Below are positions 6,881 to 8,890 of a stretch of 8,890 nt of DNA, piece after piece; position 1 is the first letter of the stretch; each line of letters begins with the position of its first letter. The stretch is from the NCBI GenBank assembly GCA_025924755.1, contig JAICHT010000138.1:1-8890 (forward strand), in the 5' to 3' direction. The notes under the pieces were generated by a model. It saw nothing but the letters and a program-made list of their open reading frames with translations, made no database searches and was not told the origin of the DNA. Made by a program: the position numbers and the translations under genes. The stretch is from Chitinophagaceae bacterium (GTDB lineage: Bacteria; Bacteroidota; Bacteroidia; Chitinophagales; Chitinophagaceae).

Positions 6881-7185
6881 ATGCCGTATGCATCCTGCCA
6901 GGCTAATATACCGCCTTCCAGGTTATAGGTGTCTTTAAACCCTAACTGATCCAATACCAGGCAAGCCATCATGCTGCGGCGACCGCTGCGGCAATATACA
7001 ATCACTTCTTCATCTTTTAAATCTTCCAGGTCTTCTACCTGCATCGTCTGCACTTTTCCAAGGGGCACCAAACGGCCGCCAATATTGGCTTCTGCATATT
7101 CATGCGGCTCTCTTACATCTACTAAATTTACTTTTGCGCCACTATCCAATTTCTGCTTTAGTTCTTGTACTGTAATACTTTTCAT
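6871..7185 (-). CDS. Single-domain rhodanese-like protein
   Basis: This small 104-residue cytoplasmic protein is one rhodanese domain (GlpE/PspE-like size) and would carry sulfane sulfur as a persulfide. It has no signal peptide. The N-terminal motif NLVDVREPHEYAEANIGG (20-37) is the CH2A-type element of the fold. The active-site loop is CRSGRR at 65-70, with C65 the catalytic cysteine, and the C-terminal motif YNLEGGILAW is well conserved. The six-residue active-site loop fits a sulfurtransferase and not the longer Cdc25 phosphatase loop. The ORF is complete, starting at an ATG with an A-rich leader. It lies 76 nt downstream of the PASTA gene, so read-through is possible, but a promoter-like TATATTGC also lies 25 nt before the start. 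The sulfur acceptor is unknown. Confidence 0.93.
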   Translation of the reverse strand: MKSITVQELKQKLDSGAKVNLVDVREPHEYAEANIGGRLVPLGKVQTMQVEDLEDLKDEEVIVYCRSGRRSMMACLVLDQLGFKDTYNLEGGILAWQDAYGIKK

Positions 7186-7210
7186 ATGCTTATTTGTTAG
7201 ATGTCCTGTA

Positions 7211-7218
7211 GCAATATA
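7211..7218 (-). promoter_or_regulatory. Weak -7-like box before the rhodanese gene
   Basis: On the minus strand TATATTGC lies 25 nt before the rhodanese ATG and resembles the TAnnTTTG box with one base missing or changed. The same TTATATTGC 9-mer occurs 22 nt before the PASTA gene. No -33 TTTG is evident at the proper spacing. Confidence 0.3.
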
Positions 7219-7261
7219 ACTTCTTATTTTTTAAATTTATAACGTAAAACCTCAGTAATTT

Positions 7262-8083
7262 TTATTGTTTTACAGCATTAGGCGGCAGCAGGTTGGTTAA
7301 GGTATCTACAACAGGCTTGTTTACACTCAGCCATAGATCTACCATTTGTCCCGAACGAATGCGGTAACGGCGCCCCTGCACATCTTTATCCTGCGGACTC
7401 TGGCGGTACACATATGAATTCGACGTGTCTTTTACCGAAGGATCCGGAACTACGGAACCTGCAATAAGGCCATTTGCTTCCAATAAAATTTTGGCTTCGT
7501 TGTAAGTTAATCCTACCAGTGTGGGAACCGCAATATTCTCGTTGCCAACGCCACTGCCTATTACAAGAGAAATGGCGCTGCCCATACGTATTTTATCACC
7601 CGGCTTTATTTCGTTTCCATTAAACATTTGCTGCAATACCGAGTTTTTGGCAAAGTCAGGCCTGTTGGTGGTATCGCCCAGGCGAAGCCCTAAATTGTGC
7701 AAAACCATTTCTGCATTTCTAAAACTATATCCCACTAAATTGGGCATATCTATATTAGGCGGCGTTACGCGGTTTACCGTTACGTAAACCGTCCGGTTTA
7801 CTTTCACTACGGCGTCTGCCTCAGGAACTTGCTTGATAATAACGGAGGGTGGTAAAGAATCGTAATACACCGAATCCTGTATCACTACACTAAACCCCTG
7901 TGCTTTTAAAAAAGATTGTACACTATCCAGCTTTTTACCGGTAACGGAAGGAACTGTTTTAGCTACACCATGATGCGTAAGAACATTCAGTGATAAAATA
8001 AATACCAATGCAATTGCACCTACAAATACAAATCCGATGATAATGTTGACCCAAAGTGGCCCTCTTGTGATGTATCTAAACAT
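7262..8083 (-). CDS. Membrane-anchored triple-PASTA domain protein (no kinase)
   Basis: This 273-residue protein has a short cytoplasmic N-terminus, one transmembrane segment (about residues 10-35) and then three PASTA domains facing the periplasm: about 43-104, 110-178 and 183-256. Each opens with the typical signature (VPSVTGKKLDSVQSFLKAQG, MPNLVGYSFRNAEMVLHNLG and VPTLVGLTYNEAKILLEANG) and has the closing pattern of Pro/Gln-rich turn plus strand. PASTA domains elsewhere bind muropeptides or beta-lactam-like ligands in serine/threonine kinases and penicillin-binding proteins; here neither domain is fused, so the protein is a bare sensor or scaffold. The tail 257-273 is Pro/Leu/Asn-rich. It follows ddl by 57 nt on the same strand, supporting a link to peptidoglycan. 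Its exact function is unknown. Confidence 0.93.
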   Translation of the reverse strand: MFRYITRGPLWVNIIIGFVFVGAIALVFILSLNVLTHHGVAKTVPSVTGKKLDSVQSFLKAQGFSVVIQDSVYYDSLPPSVIIKQVPEADAVVKVNRTVYVTVNRVTPPNIDMPNLVGYSFRNAEMVLHNLGLRLGDTTNRPDFAKNSVLQQMFNGNEIKPGDKIRMGSAISLVIGSGVGNENIAVPTLVGLTYNEAKILLEANGLIAGSVVPDPSVKDTSNSYVYRQSPQDKDVQGRRYRIRSGQMVDLWLSVNKPVVDTLTNLLPPNAVKQ

Positions 8084-8105
8084 GAAAGCTTAAAAAATTT
8101 TCGGT

Positions 8106-8113
8106 GCAATATA
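8106..8113 (-). promoter_or_regulatory. Weak -7-like box before the PASTA gene
   Basis: On the minus strand TATATTGC lies 22 nt before the PASTA ATG, in the ddl-PASTA gap. It is near TAnnTTTG but not an exact match, and there is no obvious -33 box. If real, PASTA can be expressed separately from ddl. Confidence 0.3.
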
Positions 8114-8119
8114 AGTAAA

Positions 8120-8145
8120 GTTAACAGCCCCGGCTGCGCATTAAC
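8120..8145 (-). other. Imperfect hairpin over the ddl stop codon
   Basis: GTTAA 8120-8124 pairs with TTAAC 8141-8145, and CAGC 8125-8128 pairs with GCTG 8133-8136, leaving a CGCA bulge on one side. It covers the ddl stop codon. No U-run follows in the minus-strand RNA, so a strong terminator is unlikely; it may partly attenuate or protect a message end. Confidence 0.25.
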
Positions 8146-8890
8146 AATTTAACGCTTCCTCCAGCAATTGACTATAAAAGTCTTTCAGGTTCCAACCCAT
8201 TGCCTTTACCTGCTGCGGAACAATACTGGCTTCGCTTTGCCCGGGCACTGTATTAATCTCCAGCATATAAGGTTTATTCTTATCGGCGTCGTAAATAAAA
8301 TCAATACGAACTATACCGTGGCAGTTAAACACCTGGTATATTTTTTTTGCAGTAGTCTCTACCTGTTCTTTCCAGCCTGGCGGCATATCGGCAGGTGTAA
8401 TTTCGGATGACATGCCCTGGTATTTGGCCTCATAATCAAAAAAATCTTTTTTAGATATAACTTCAGTAATAGGTAACACGGTGATTGCTCCTTTTGATTT
8501 AAACACACCTACTGTAAACTCCCGGCCCATAATCATTTCTTCTACAAGTACCTGGTTGTCTTCTTTAAATGCTTTTTCAATAGCAGTACCAATTTCTTCT
8601 GAAGCGCTGTTTACTTTAGACATGCCAATACTGGAGCCGCCGTTGTTGGGCTTTACAAACACCGGAAACTGAAGTTGCGTTACTACTTCATCGGCATTTG
8701 TAAACTGGTTTTTAATAAGCAATACCGATTTTGCCACGGCAATACCTGCCATAGCCGCCACGGCTACCGTGTATCGTTTATTGAAGGTAAGCGCCGATGT
8801 AGCGGCGTTGCACGAGGTATAAGGAAGGCCTAGCATATCGAAGTAGCCTTGTAACTTGCCATCTTCGCCGGGAGTGCCGTGGATGCCTAT
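8141..8890 (-). CDS. ddl: D-alanine--D-alanine ligase, N-terminus cut by window edge
   Basis: This enzyme joins two D-alanines using ATP to make the dipeptide for peptidoglycan precursors. The frame is open to the right edge; 249 residues are visible and roughly 80 N-terminal ones, including the first catalytic Glu, lie outside. The ATG at 8836 is internal, since the codons before it encode HGTPGEDGKLQGYFD, a hallmark of Ddl. Counting from the first visible residue, the ATP-grasp fold shows VKPNNGGSSIGM (79-90, with the D-Ala-binding serine at 86/87), VEEMIMGREFTVGV (116-129), the omega-loop YEAKYQG with K156-Y157, then RIDF (D197) and LEINTVPG (E211, N213), which bind Mg2+. All visible catalytic positions are intact. 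The product is cytoplasmic. The PASTA gene follows 57 nt downstream on the same strand. Confidence 0.96.
   Translation of the reverse strand: MGIHGTPGEDGKLQGYFDMLGLPYTSCNAATSALTFNKRYTVAVAAMAGIAVAKSVLLIKNQFTNADEVVTQLQFPVFVKPNNGGSSIGMSKVNSASEEIGTAIEKAFKEDNQVLVEEMIMGREFTVGVFKSKGAITVLPITEVISKKDFFDYEAKYQGMSSEITPADMPPGWKEQVETTAKKIYQVFNCHGIVRIDFIYDADKNKPYMLEINTVPGQSEASIVPQQVKAMGWNLKDFYSQLLEEALNC

Noticed and set aside
8834..8836. ATG as the start of ddl
   Set aside because: In-frame codons beyond it to 8890 encode the conserved HGTPGEDGKLQGYFD segment of Ddl, so the true start is outside the window.

Overview
The window looks like chromosome from a Bacteroidota bacterium, most likely family Chitinophagaceae. 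The evidence is the AT-leaning coding style, the lack of Shine-Dalgarno sequences with A/T-rich leaders, a TAnnTTTG promoter box, and the protein families: an outer-membrane beta-barrel protein of the TonB-receptor-like kind, a GIN-domain (DUF2807) secreted protein, a TonB-dependent receptor and a kinase-less PASTA protein. The family-level assignment is by overall resemblance and was not tested by a search. No mobile elements, CRISPR arrays, tRNA or rRNA genes were seen.

Layout. Positions 2-3598 (+) hold the C-terminal part of a large outer-membrane beta-barrel protein, followed 30 nt later by a GH3 glycoside hydrolase; they may be co-transcribed. A perfect 16-bp inverted repeat (3611-3646) acts as a shared bidirectional terminator with the convergent GIN-domain gene (3661-4374, -). 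The 305-nt divergent gap 4375-4679 is the regulatory centre of the window. It carries an ECF-sigma-like promoter for the GIN gene on the minus strand (TGTAAC-N16-CGTA). On the plus strand it carries a TAnnTTTG promoter and a clear TPP (THI-box) riboswitch, followed by a roughly 128-nt expression platform. The riboswitch leads into a 714-aa TonB-dependent receptor (4680-6824, +), which ends in its own strong terminator. From 8890 down to 6871 on the minus strand lie D-alanine--D-alanine ligase (N-terminus cut by the window edge), a membrane-anchored triple-PASTA protein and a single-domain rhodanese.

How the parts may work together. The receptor appears to be a stand-alone thiamine-regulated uptake gene: when cellular TPP is high the riboswitch should lower its expression, so its cargo is probably thiamine, a phosphorylated form or a precursor. 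The ddl-PASTA pair points to cell-wall precursor synthesis and peptidoglycan recognition. The barrel/GH3 pair suggests handling of a glycoside, although no SusD-like partner is visible. The most interesting part is the divergent regulatory gap with the riboswitch. TPP control of an outer-membrane receptor is known in Bacteroidota, so the novelty lies in its details (orphan gene, layout of the expression platform, abutting ECF promoter) and not in a new system.
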